NCBI GenBank assembly: GCA_013362295.1
Contig: JABFWJ010000204.1
Span: 1 to 12,508, forward strand
Length of the DNA stretch: 12,508 nt
Reading direction: 5' to 3'
From: Thermoleophilia bacterium
Lineage (GTDB): Bacteria > Actinomycetota > Thermoleophilia > Gaiellales > Gaiellaceae
The position numbers and the translations under genes were made by a program. Below are positions 6,098 to 12,508 of the stretch, piece after piece; position 1 is the stretch's first letter; each line of letters begins with the position of its first letter. A model generated the notes under the pieces. The model was not told the origin of the DNA and made no database searches. It saw only the letters and a program-made list of their open reading frames with translations.

Positions 6098-8326
6098 CTA
6101 CGCGGGATCGAGCACAGGCGCTTCGGACGCGAGCGGCGGCTCGCGCTCCGTTCGGACGCGCGGGATCCACTCGAGCCACGAGGGGAAGTACCAGTTCCAG
6201 TCGCCGAGCAGCTTCATCGTCGCCGGCAGGAGCACCGCCCGGATCACCGTCGCGTCGAGCAGGATCGCGGTGCCGAGGCCGATGCCCATCTGCTTCATCT
6301 CGAGCACGTTCAGCGTCGCGAAGATCGCGAACACGCCGACCATGACCGAGGCGGCGCTCGTGACGACGCTCGCGGACTTCTTGATCCCCTCGGCGACCGC
6401 CGCTTCCGTGTCCATCCCGCCGTCGACGAGCTCCCTGATCCGCGTGAGAATGAAGACGTGGTAGTCCATCGAGATCCCGAACAGGATCACGAACAGGAAC
6501 ATCGGTAGCCACGACACGATCGCGCCGTTCGAGCGGAAGCCGATGATGCCCTCTGCCCAGCGGTGCTGGAAGACGAGGACGAGGACGCCGTAGGCGGCGC
6601 TGACCGAGAGCAGGTTCAGCACCACGGCCTTGATCGGCACCACGATCGAACGGAACGTCACGAGGAGCAGGATGAAGACGAGCACGAGCGCGAACCCGAA
6701 CACGAGCGGCATGTGCCGCGTCATCGTGTGGTTGAAGTCGACCGTCGCGGCGGTTGCGCCGGTGACGTCCGCCGTCACGCCCGGGATCTTGCCGACCGTC
6801 GCGGGGATCACTCGGGTGCGCAACGTCTCGAGCGCCCGCTTCGACGCGGTGTCGTTGCCGTCCCCCTTCAGCTGGATCGAGACGGCGGCCACCCGCTTCC
6901 TGCTGTCGATGCGCACGTTGGTCGGCTCCGACATCTGACCCGTCGCGACCGCGACGCGCTGAAGCGCGGCGATCGCGTCGTGCACGCGCTGGTCCTTGAT
7001 GTTCTTCGCGTGCACCGCGACCACCGCGGGTGTCTGCTCGCCCACGTACTGGACGTCTCCGAATGCGGTCTGGATCCGGTCGTGCGTCTTCGCGAAGCCG
7101 AGGCTGGACGGGAGATCGCTGAAGCCCGGGAACTGCGTATGCAGGTTGAGCGCGGGCAGCGACAGCGCGAGGAGTACCGACGCCGCGAGGGCGGCCGACA
7201 GCGCAGGGCGGCGCAGCACGCGGTCGAGGACGTAGGTCCAGATCGGCGCCTCGCCGGTCGTCGCACGGCCGCGGTGCAGGAACCGGATGCGCCCCTTGTT
7301 CACGCGGTCGCCGAGCATGGACAGCATCGCCGGCAGCACGGTCACGGAGCCGAGGATCGCGACGGCGACCATGATCATCGTCCCGACGGCGAACGACGTG
7401 AAGATCTCGGAGCCGCTGCAGAACATGCCCGACATGGCGATCAGGACGGTCAGGCCCGAGATGAGGACCGTGTGGCCGGAGGTGGCGGAGGTCCGCAGCA
7501 GGGCCTCGCGGCGCGAGTAGCCGCGCGCACGTTCCTCACGTTCGCGCCGGATGTAGAAGAGCGAGTAGTCGATCCCGACCGCCATCCCGACGAGGAGGAT
7601 CACCGACTTCGCGTCGCCGGCCATCGGGAAGATGTGACTCGCAAGGCCGGCGAGCCCGAGCGTCGCCAGCACGCCGGAGAACGCAAGGAGCACCGGCAGT
7701 CCGGCGGCGACCATCGCGCCGAACGCGATCAGGAGGATCGCGATCGTCAGCGGCACCGTGCTGATCTCGGCGCGCTTGAAGTCCTTGCCGATCGACTTCT
7801 CCAGCGCATGGTCGGAGCTCGCCTTGCCGAACTCGGCGACGTACACCTTGGGATGCCGCTTCTGCACCTTGGCGACGGTCGTGAGGATCGGCTCCATGCG
7901 CTTCGCCGCCTGGTCGGGGTTGCCGCGCACGCGGAACGTGATCAGGGCGGAGCGCAGGTCCCACGCGATCAGGTTGGGATTCCGCGGGTCGAGCGGCGAG
8001 CGCAGCTTGCGCACGTCGTCGATCGACTGCAGCTTGTCGGTGGCGTCGCGGACCGCTTTGTAGAGCTCGACCGTCGGGGTGTGCAGCCTCGTGATCTGGA
8101 CGAGGACGGCTTCCTCGATCGGCGGCCGCAGCCCGACGCGGGAGAGGATCTGGTCGGCCCGCGCCGACTCGCCCGTTGTCGACTCCCGTTGCGGCATCGG
8201 CTTCGTGCCGAAGTGCGCGCCCAGCGCGACGGCGATCGCGACGAACGCGATCCAGCCGAAGATTGCATCCTTCGGATTCGCGGCGGCCCAGCCGCCGACC
8301 CGACCGGCGAGGTTGTTGAGCTTCAT
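6098..8326 (-). CDS. MMPL-family RND transporter
   Basis: A 742-residue inner-membrane RND-superfamily transporter of the MMPL group, which export lipids, polyketides or drugs using the proton gradient. The two-fold architecture is clear: TM1 at about 22-40, a periplasmic domain to about 185, a TM bundle at about 188-340 containing GIDYSLFYIRRERE (251-264), a second single TM at about 375-392, a second periplasmic domain to about 535, and a final TM bundle at about 540-705 containing GISMDYHVFILTRIRE (617-632). Asp253-Tyr254 and Asp621-Tyr622 are the paired Asp-Tyr residues expected in proton relay. Length and layout fit the ActII-3-like branch (about 700-750 residues) better than long mycobacterial MmpL proteins. 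No MmpS-type or TetR-type partner is adjacent, so the substrate cannot be inferred. ATG 8326 begins the conserved N-terminus; a TAGATT box lies 18-23 nt upstream. Confidence 0.95.
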   Translation of the reverse strand: MKLNNLAGRVGGWAAANPKDAIFGWIAFVAIAVALGAHFGTKPMPQRESTTGESARADQILSRVGLRPPIEEAVLVQITRLHTPTVELYKAVRDATDKLQSIDDVRKLRSPLDPRNPNLIAWDLRSALITFRVRGNPDQAAKRMEPILTTVAKVQKRHPKVYVAEFGKASSDHALEKSIGKDFKRAEISTVPLTIAILLIAFGAMVAAGLPVLLAFSGVLATLGLAGLASHIFPMAGDAKSVILLVGMAVGIDYSLFYIRREREERARGYSRREALLRTSATSGHTVLISGLTVLIAMSGMFCSGSEIFTSFAVGTMIMVAVAILGSVTVLPAMLSMLGDRVNKGRIRFLHRGRATTGEAPIWTYVLDRVLRRPALSAALAASVLLALSLPALNLHTQFPGFSDLPSSLGFAKTHDRIQTAFGDVQYVGEQTPAVVAVHAKNIKDQRVHDAIAALQRVAVATGQMSEPTNVRIDSRKRVAAVSIQLKGDGNDTASKRALETLRTRVIPATVGKIPGVTADVTGATAATVDFNHTMTRHMPLVFGFALVLVFILLLVTFRSIVVPIKAVVLNLLSVSAAYGVLVLVFQHRWAEGIIGFRSNGAIVSWLPMFLFVILFGISMDYHVFILTRIRELVDGGMDTEAAVAEGIKKSASVVTSAASVMVGVFAIFATLNVLEMKQMGIGLGTAILLDATVIRAVLLPATMKLLGDWNWYFPSWLEWIPRVRTEREPPLASEAPVLDPA

Positions 8327-8343
8327 CGAGTGTTCCCGTCCCG

Positions 8344-8349
8344 AATCTA
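8344..8349 (-). promoter_or_regulatory. Possible -10 box (TAGATT) of the MMPL gene
   Basis: On the - strand TAGATT ends 17 nt before ATG 8326, predicting a leader of only about 10 nt. It is a good TANNNT match in very GC-rich surroundings. No recognisable -35 lies upstream. Confidence 0.4.
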
Positions 8350-8399
8350 GAGCGGCGCGACGCGGCCAGGCACCGTCTTTCGGGGAGTCTTGGACGGGG

Positions 8400-8519
8400 T
8401 TACTTCAGCTCGAAGCGGCGCGCTCCGGACCAGGCGCCCGGGTTCCCGTTCGCCTCGACGGCCTGAACCCACCACCACATGCGGGTCGTCGGCAGGCCGG
8501 CGGCCGCCGCGTCAGGTGC
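8400..8519 (-). pseudogene. Relic of the C-terminus of a fibronectin type III domain protein
   Basis: The - strand frame ending at TAA 8400-8402 reads (from 8519) about 13 residues APDAAAAGLPTTR, followed by MWWWVQAVEANGNPGAW and SGARRFELK. The pattern aromatic-WVQAV-D/E-ANGN-x-GAWS-xx-RRF is the classic last two strands (F and G) of a bacterial FnIII domain. Upstream the frame meets a stop within about 25 nt, and the sequence beyond 8557 belongs to the opposing aldo/keto reductase. Only the tail of the domain survives, with no start or SD site. It lies on the same strand as, and about 75 nt ahead of, the MMPL gene. I read it as the remnant of a secreted or surface FnIII protein gene truncated by recombination near 8520. 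Confidence 0.5.
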
Positions 8520-8544
8520 CAACCCCGGTGGGAATCGAAACCGG

Positions 8545-8550
8545 CATCAT
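8545..8550 (+). promoter_or_regulatory. Weak -10-like hexamer (CATCAT) at leaderless distance from the aldo/keto reductase start
   Basis: CATCAT ends 6 nt before ATG 8557, the spacing expected for a leaderless transcript starting at the A of the ATG. It keeps the A and last T of TANNNT but not the first T. There is no SD site before this ATG, so a leaderless start is plausible but weakly supported. Confidence 0.2.
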
Positions 8551-8556
8551 CGGCCG

Positions 8557-9588
8557 ATGCAGACACGCGAACTCGGAAGAACGGGCGTGCACGTCACGCC
8601 GCTCTGCCTCGGCGCGATGATGTTCGGCGCCTGGGGCAACCGCGACCACGACGAGTCGATCCGCGTGATCGACCACGCACTCGAGGCCGGGATCAACTTC
8701 ATCGACACGGCCGACGTCTACGCGCGCGGCGAGTCGGAGGAGATCGTCGGCAAGGCGCTGAAGGGGCGCCGCGACCAGATCGTGCTCGCGACGAAGGTCC
8801 ACGGGCCGATGGACGACACCGATCCCAACATGAAGGGCAACTCCCGGCGGTGGATCGTGCAGGAGGTCGAGGCGAGCCTCCGCCGGCTCCAGACGGACTG
8901 GATCGACCTGTACCAGATCCACCGCTGGGATCCCGACACCGATCACGAGGAGACGCTCGGGGCGCTGACCGACCTGCAGCGGGCGGGCAAGATCCGCTAC
9001 CTCGGCTCGTCGACGTATCCGCCGTCCGCGATCGTCGAGGCGCAGTGGGTCGCAGAGAAGCGCGGCCTCGCGCGCTTCGTGTGCGAGCAGCCGCCCTACT
9101 CGATCCTCGTGCGCGGTGTCGAGACGGAGGTGCTGCCGACCTGCCGGCGCTACGGGATGGGCGTCATCCCGTGGAGCCCGCTCGGGGGCGGCTGGCTGTC
9201 GGGGCGCTACCGCAAGGGCAGCGAGCCGACAAGCCATCGCGCCGACCGCATCCCCGCGCGCTACGACCTGTCGCTGCCGGAGAACCAGCGTAAGCTCGAC
9301 GCGGCCGAGCGCCTCGCCCAGCTCGCCGAGCAGGCGGGCCTGAGCCTGATCCACCTCGCACTCGCCTTCGTGATCCGCCACCCTGCGGTGACGGCCGCGA
9401 TCATCGGGCCGCGGACGCTCGAGCAGCTGGAAGGCCAGCTCGGCGCGCTCGACGTCGAGTTGAGCGACGAAGTCCTGGATGCGATCGACGAGATCGTCCC
9501 GCCCGGAACGAGCCTCAACCCGGCCGATGCCGGCTGGCGTCCGCCCCACCTCGACGACCCGGCCGAGCGGCGTAGGCTGCCCGCATGA
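8557..9588 (+). CDS. Aldo/keto reductase
   Basis: A 343-residue NADPH-dependent oxidoreductase of the aldo/keto reductase superfamily, (beta/alpha)8 barrel, similar to the AKR11/YhdN-like and Kv-beta-like bacterial groups; it reduces carbonyl compounds in the cytosol. The catalytic tetrad is intact: Asp50 and Tyr55 in FIDTADVYARGESEE, Lys80 in VLATKVHG and His122 in LYQIHRWDPDTDH. The cofactor-binding half carries WSPLGGGWLSGRY (206-218) and AAIIGPRTLEQLE (280-292), with the usual arginine of the phosphate clamp. ATG 8557 begins exactly at the first barrel hairpin (MQTRELGRTGVHVTPLCLG); the longer GTG 8479 version adds 26 residues that overlap the FnIII relic and is rejected. It is the first gene of a four-gene + strand run, and its stop overlaps the next start as ATGA. 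Confidence 0.95.
   Translation: MQTRELGRTGVHVTPLCLGAMMFGAWGNRDHDESIRVIDHALEAGINFIDTADVYARGESEEIVGKALKGRRDQIVLATKVHGPMDDTDPNMKGNSRRWIVQEVEASLRRLQTDWIDLYQIHRWDPDTDHEETLGALTDLQRAGKIRYLGSSTYPPSAIVEAQWVAEKRGLARFVCEQPPYSILVRGVETEVLPTCRRYGMGVIPWSPLGGGWLSGRYRKGSEPTSHRADRIPARYDLSLPENQRKLDAAERLAQLAEQAGLSLIHLALAFVIRHPAVTAAIIGPRTLEQLEGQLGALDVELSDEVLDAIDEIVPPGTSLNPADAGWRPPHLDDPAERRRLPA
9573..9578 (+). promoter_or_regulatory. Internal leaderless-type -10 box (TAGGCT) before the second operon gene
   Basis: TAGGCT is a full TANNNT match exactly 6 nt before ATG 9585, so a transcript would start at the A of the ATG. It lies inside the last codons of the aldo/keto reductase. There is no SD site before this ATG. 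Confidence 0.35.
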
Positions 9589-10457
9589 CGACGACGGTGC
9601 AGACGCGCGACGGGCGAGCGCTCGAGGTGCACGAGGAGGGCGACCCTCAGGGGCTGCCCGTGATCGTCCACCACGGGACGCCGATGTCGGGCCTCCCGTA
9701 CGCACCGCACGTCGAGCTCGCCCGCGAGCAGGGCATCCGCCTGATCGGCTACGACCGTCCCGGTTACGGGGGCTCCGCGCGCGCGCCGGGCAGGGTGGTG
9801 GCGGATTGCGTCCGGGACGTCGCCGACATCGCGGACGCGCTCGACCTCGAGCGGTTCGCGACCTGGGGCGTCTCCGGCGGTGGGCCGCATGCGCTCGCGT
9901 GCGCGGCGTTGTGCGACGGGCGGCGGACGGCGACCGCGAGCCTCGCGTCCGTCGCGCCAGACGAAGCCGACGGCCTCGACTGGCTCGAAGGGATGGGCGA
10001 GGAGAATCACGTCGAGTTCGGCAAGGTGCTCGCCGGCGAGGAGGCGCTCCGCAGCTACCTCGAGCCCGAAGCCGAGGACGTCAAGAACGCCGACCCGGAG
10101 CAGCTTGCCGAATTGATGGCGACGCTGCTCGGGCGGGAGGACCGCGCGGTGCTCACGGGCCGCTTCGCGGCGTACATGATCGAGTGCGACCGGCACGGGC
10201 TCGGGCCGGGCATCGACGGCTGGCTCGACGACGACCTCGCCTTCGCGGAGCCGTGGGACTTCGACATCGCGGAGATCGCGACTCCGGTGCTGCTCCTGCA
10301 CGGCGAGGACGACCGCTTCGTCCCGGTGTCGCACGGCCGCTGGCTGGCCGAGCGCATCCCGGACGTCGACGCGCGCATCCACGCGGCGGACGGTCACCTC
10401 ACCCTGCTCGAGCGGCGCATGCGCGAGGTCAACGAATGGCTGCTGTCGCACAGCTGA
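9585..10457 (+). CDS. Alpha/beta-fold hydrolase
   Basis: A 290-residue alpha/beta hydrolase of the general esterase/epoxide-hydrolase/haloperoxidase-like type; substrate unknown. Visible elements: core strand and oxyanion motif VIVHHGTPMSG (26-36), strand 4 IRLIGYDRPGYGGSA (51-65), nucleophile elbow WGVSGGGP with Ser97, a helical cap at about 130-225, the acid Asp243 in LLLHGEDDRFVP and His271 in HAADGHLTLL. The triad is complete. The unusual triple Gly after the nucleophile (GVSGGGP) is typical of a common actinobacterial subgroup. It starts 4 nt inside the aldo/keto reductase gene (ATGA) and runs 22 nt into the proline dehydrogenase gene, so the three are probably translated together; a leaderless promoter box also lies just upstream. 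A shared catabolic pathway is inferred from context only. Confidence 0.9.
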   Translation: MTTTVQTRDGRALEVHEEGDPQGLPVIVHHGTPMSGLPYAPHVELAREQGIRLIGYDRPGYGGSARAPGRVVADCVRDVADIADALDLERFATWGVSGGGPHALACAALCDGRRTATASLASVAPDEADGLDWLEGMGEENHVEFGKVLAGEEALRSYLEPEAEDVKNADPEQLAELMATLLGREDRAVLTGRFAAYMIECDRHGLGPGIDGWLDDDLAFAEPWDFDIAEIATPVLLLHGEDDRFVPVSHGRWLAERIPDVDARIHAADGHLTLLERRMREVNEWLLSHS

Positions 10458-11374
10458 ACGGGGCCGTCAACGCCGGCCTCCGCAAGGGGATCCTCGCCGC
10501 CGCGGACAGCAGGCGCGTCCAGCGATTCGTGCGCCGGCACGGCATGCGGCTCGGCGCGGCGCGCTTCGTCGCCGGCGAGACGCTCGAGGACGCCGTGTCA
10601 GTCCTGCGTCGCCTGAACGACCAGGGCCTGTGGGCGAACACCACGCTGCTCGGCGAGGGCGTGCTCGAGCCGGCGCACACCGAGGCGGTCGTCGCCGCCT
10701 ACCGCGAGGTGATCGAGCGGATCGAGTCCGAACAGCTGCGTGCGAACGTCGCGCTGAAGCTCACTCACCTCGGGCTGGAGATCGACGAGGAGCTCGCGTA
10801 CGCGAACATCATGAGCCTCCTCGAGCTCGGCAGCTTCGTCCGCATCGACATGGAGCAGTCGGAGTTCGTCGAGGCGACGCTCCGCACGTACCGCCGGTTG
10901 CGCGAAGCGGGCTTCGACAACGTCGGCACGGTCCTCCAGTCGTATCTCTACCGCACCCCCGACGACCTCGAGGACCTGCTGCCGCTCGCACCGAACCTCC
11001 GTCTCGTCAAGGGCGCGTACCTCGAGCCCGCGCACGTGGCCTACCCGCACAAGCGCGACGTGGACGCTGCCTACCGGCGGCTGCTCGAGCGCATGCTCAC
11101 GGACGCGGGCCACACCGCGGTCGCGACGCACGACGAGCAGCTGATCGAGCACACGCTGCGCTTCGCGTCCGAGCACGGCATCCCAAACGAGCGCTTCGAG
11201 TTTCAGATGCTCTACGGCGTGCGGCCGCAGCTGCAGCGCGACCTGGTACGCCGCGGGCACAAGGTGCTCGTCGCGACCCCGTATGGGCCGGAGTGGTACC
11301 CGTACCTCATGCGCCGTCTCGGCGAGCGCCCGGCAAACCTGTTCTTCTTTTTGAAGAACACCCTGCGCGGGTAA
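10436..11374 (+). CDS. Proline dehydrogenase (monofunctional)
   Basis: FAD-dependent oxidation of L-proline to 1-pyrroline-5-carboxylate with transfer of electrons to the quinone pool; membrane-associated, first step of proline use. The 312-residue length matches stand-alone bacterial enzymes such as that of Thermus. Motifs of the (beta/alpha)8 barrel in order: NVALKLTHLGLEID (Lys108), FVRIDMEQS (Asp138), TVLQSYLYRT (Gln168, Tyr170), LRLVKGAYLEP (Lys192), VATHDE (His232), FEFQMLYGVR (Gln257) and the substrate-carboxylate clamp YPYLMRRLGERPAN (Arg293, Arg294). The start at ATG 10436 has a GAGG 7 nt upstream inside the preceding gene and gives the standard N-terminal helices; the longer open frame upstream is Arg-rich shadow. 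The usual partner, 1-pyrroline-5-carboxylate dehydrogenase, is not in the window. Confidence 0.95.
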   Translation: MAAVAQLNGAVNAGLRKGILAAADSRRVQRFVRRHGMRLGAARFVAGETLEDAVSVLRRLNDQGLWANTTLLGEGVLEPAHTEAVVAAYREVIERIESEQLRANVALKLTHLGLEIDEELAYANIMSLLELGSFVRIDMEQSEFVEATLRTYRRLREAGFDNVGTVLQSYLYRTPDDLEDLLPLAPNLRLVKGAYLEPAHVAYPHKRDVDAAYRRLLERMLTDAGHTAVATHDEQLIEHTLRFASEHGIPNERFEFQMLYGVRPQLQRDLVRRGHKVLVATPYGPEWYPYLMRRLGERPANLFFFLKNTLRG

Positions 11375-11376
11375 CG

Positions 11377-11390
11377 GCGCCACGTGGCGC
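11377..11390. repeat. 14-bp perfect palindrome centred on the OLD gene start
   Basis: GCGCCACGTGGCGC is its own reverse complement and spans the proposed GTG start (11384). The 12-mer CGGCGCCACGTG recurs at 11449-11460, and a third CACGTG preceded by GGCG lies at 11427-11432. It could be an operator or an mRNA hairpin masking the start codon; in GC-rich coding DNA it could also be chance. Confidence 0.3.
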
Positions 11391-12508
11391 TGCTCGAGCG
11401 AATCACGATCCACGGCTACCGCGGCGCACGTGACGTCGCGCTCGCGCCCGGCGCCACGTGTGTCCTCGTCGGCGAGTCCTCATCGGGCAAGTCGACGGTA
11501 CTCTCGGCGATCTGGACGCTGCTCGAGGCCGCGGCGCCGATGCCGACGGGCGAGAACCTCTCGCGCGGGCACACGCGCGTGCACATCGAGGCGACCGCCG
11601 GCAACCGGACGCTCTTCCTCGACGCGCGCCCACCCGCGACGATCAACCTCAACCGGGAAGGGGCGCCCCCCGCGCTCTTCTTCCCCGCGAACCTGCGCCC
11701 GACGACTCTGCTCGCTGCGGCCGACCATCCGGCGAAGCGCGCCAGCGGCGTCGTGCGCGCGACCGAGGTGAACCCGGACGGCGGGCTCTCCCTCGTGCGC
11801 TCGATCGCGGCGCTCGTCGAAGCGAAGGTGCGCGGCCTCGTGGTCCTGATCGAAGAGCCGGAGCTCTATCTGAGCCCGCCGGCACAACGGCACCTGCACC
11901 GGCTGCTGCGGCGCCTCTCGGCGGCCGGCCGGAACCAGGTCATCTACTCCACCCACTCGCCTACGTTCCTCGGTATCGACCGGCTCGACGAGCTGGTGCT
12001 CGTCCGACACGACGACCGAACCGGCACGATGCTGGTGCAACCGGAACCGCTGACGGATCGGAAGTCCTTCCGCATACACGCGGAGATCGACGCCGAGCGG
12101 GCCGAGATGTTCCTCTCGCGCGCTGTGCTGTTCGTGGAAGGGCGCACGGAGAAGTTCGCGTTCCCGTTCGTGTTCGAGGCGCTCGGCTACGACGCCGACC
12201 AGGAGGCGATCGTGATCATCGACTGCGGCGGCAAGGGCAACATGCCGTTCTTCGCCGAGATCTGCAACGCGACCGGGATCCCGTACGTGATCGTGCACGA
12301 CCAGGATGCCCCGCGTGGCAAGGCGCCTGCGGAGGCAGAGCAGATCGCCAACGAGGCGATTCTGCGCACGGCCGGCAAGCGCCGCTCGATCATGCTCGTG
12401 CCGGACTTCGAAGGCGTCACGGGGCTCAAGGTGCGCCGCGGCAAGCCCGCCGCCTACAGGCGGTTCAACTCCGGCAACGGCGACGTGCCGGGCCCGCTGC
12501 GCCAGGCC
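11384..12508 (+). CDS. OLD-family ATP-dependent endonuclease, AAA/ABC ATPase plus TOPRIM (3'-truncated by window)
   Basis: The frame is open from GTG 11384 to the window end (375 codons). Residues 1-210 are an ABC-type ATPase: LLERITIHGYRG, Walker A GESSSGKST (30-38, Lys36), Walker B VVLIEEPELYLSP with Glu157/Glu158, and the H-loop IYSTHSP (His191). From about 240 a TOPRIM nuclease domain follows: AVLFVEGRTEK with Glu252, the Gly turn IIDCGGKGNMP, and HDQDA with Asp306 and Asp308, the metal-binding DxD. No classic LSGGQ signature is visible; GGLSLVRSIAAL stands at that place. The ATPase is compact, without a large insert before Walker B. OLD proteins nick or cut DNA, and some serve in phage defence (GajA of Gabija, paired with a UvrD-like helicase; retron-linked OLDs). 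GTG 11384 lies 9 nt after the proline dehydrogenase stop with only a weak GGGTAACGG upstream. Which subclass it belongs to depends on sequence beyond the edge. Confidence 0.85.
   Translation, partial: MALLERITIHGYRGARDVALAPGATCVLVGESSSGKSTVLSAIWTLLEAAAPMPTGENLSRGHTRVHIEATAGNRTLFLDARPPATINLNREGAPPALFFPANLRPTTLLAAADHPAKRASGVVRATEVNPDGGLSLVRSIAALVEAKVRGLVVLIEEPELYLSPPAQRHLHRLLRRLSAAGRNQVIYSTHSPTFLGIDRLDELVLVRHDDRTGTMLVQPEPLTDRKSFRIHAEIDAERAEMFLSRAVLFVEGRTEKFAFPFVFEALGYDADQEAIVIIDCGGKGNMPFFAEICNATGIPYVIVHDQDAPRGKAPAEAEQIANEAILRTAGKRRSIMLVPDFEGVTGLKVRRGKPAAYRRFNSGNGDVPGPLRQA

Noticed and set aside
6563..8350. 595-codon + strand open frame opposite the MMPL transporter
   Set aside because: His/Arg/Asp/Glu-rich low-complexity translation with no domain; it is the antisense shadow of a clear membrane transporter in GC-rich DNA.
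8512..9705. 397-codon - strand open frame opposite the aldo/keto reductase
   Set aside because: Arg/Ala/Asp-rich shadow; the + strand reading has the complete catalytic tetrad.
9261..10451. 396-codon - strand open frame opposite the hydrolase
   Set aside because: Shadow without motifs; the + strand hydrolase has an intact triad and coupled starts.
11480..12298. 272-codon - strand frame opposite the OLD nuclease
   Set aside because: Arg/Glu/His-rich shadow; the + strand frame shows Walker and TOPRIM motifs in order.

Overview
This window looks like chromosome from a high-GC Gram-positive bacterium, probably a deep-branching actinobacterium of the Thermoleophilia (Solirubrobacter/Gaiella) type. 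The reasons are very high GC with strong G/C preference at third codon positions, frequent GTG starts, a cobalamin-dependent class II ribonucleotide reductase of actinobacterial type, TANNNT boxes placed close to start codons, and terminator hairpins without U tracts. The lineage is an inference from style, not from a marker gene. There is no rRNA, tRNA, CRISPR array, insertion sequence or complete mobile element.

Layout. Positions 1-4437 (+ strand) are housekeeping: the 3' part of nrdJ (deoxynucleotide synthesis), a nested terminator hairpin, an ACT-domain malic enzyme preceded by a possible 14-codon leader ORF, and a dodecin-family protein with its own promoter-like box and Shine-Dalgarno (SD) site, closed by a nested hairpin. 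Positions 4500-5050 (- strand) hold no conventional gene but contain an unusual compact unit: a consensus-like promoter (TTGACA, 17-nt spacer, CACACT), a 21-codon ORF with a near-perfect SD site, two related hairpins, and a 60-residue Arg-rich ORF with its own SD site. Positions 5062-5709 (-) encode a small KANL3/Tex30-like alpha/beta hydrolase, divergent from a small basic Rho-N-domain protein (5822-6097, +). That gene's stop codon directly abuts, tail to tail, the stop codon of a large MMPL/RND membrane transporter (6098-8326, -). Between the transporter and the next + strand gene lies a 40-codon in-frame relic of the C-terminus of a fibronectin type III domain protein (8400-8519, -).

Positions 8557-12508 (+) form a tight apparent operon: aldo/keto reductase, alpha/beta hydrolase (4-nt overlap), monofunctional proline dehydrogenase (22-nt overlap), then, after 9 nt, an OLD-family ATPase-TOPRIM nuclease that runs off the window. 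The first three genes are redox/catabolic. The OLD nuclease is functionally unrelated to them, and its partner, if it has one (for example a UvrD-like helicase as in Gabija), would lie beyond the right edge.

The best candidates for something undescribed are the 4500-5050 small-ORF/hairpin unit and, depending on what follows the edge, the OLD nuclease locus. All functional statements are homology by eye; no search was run.
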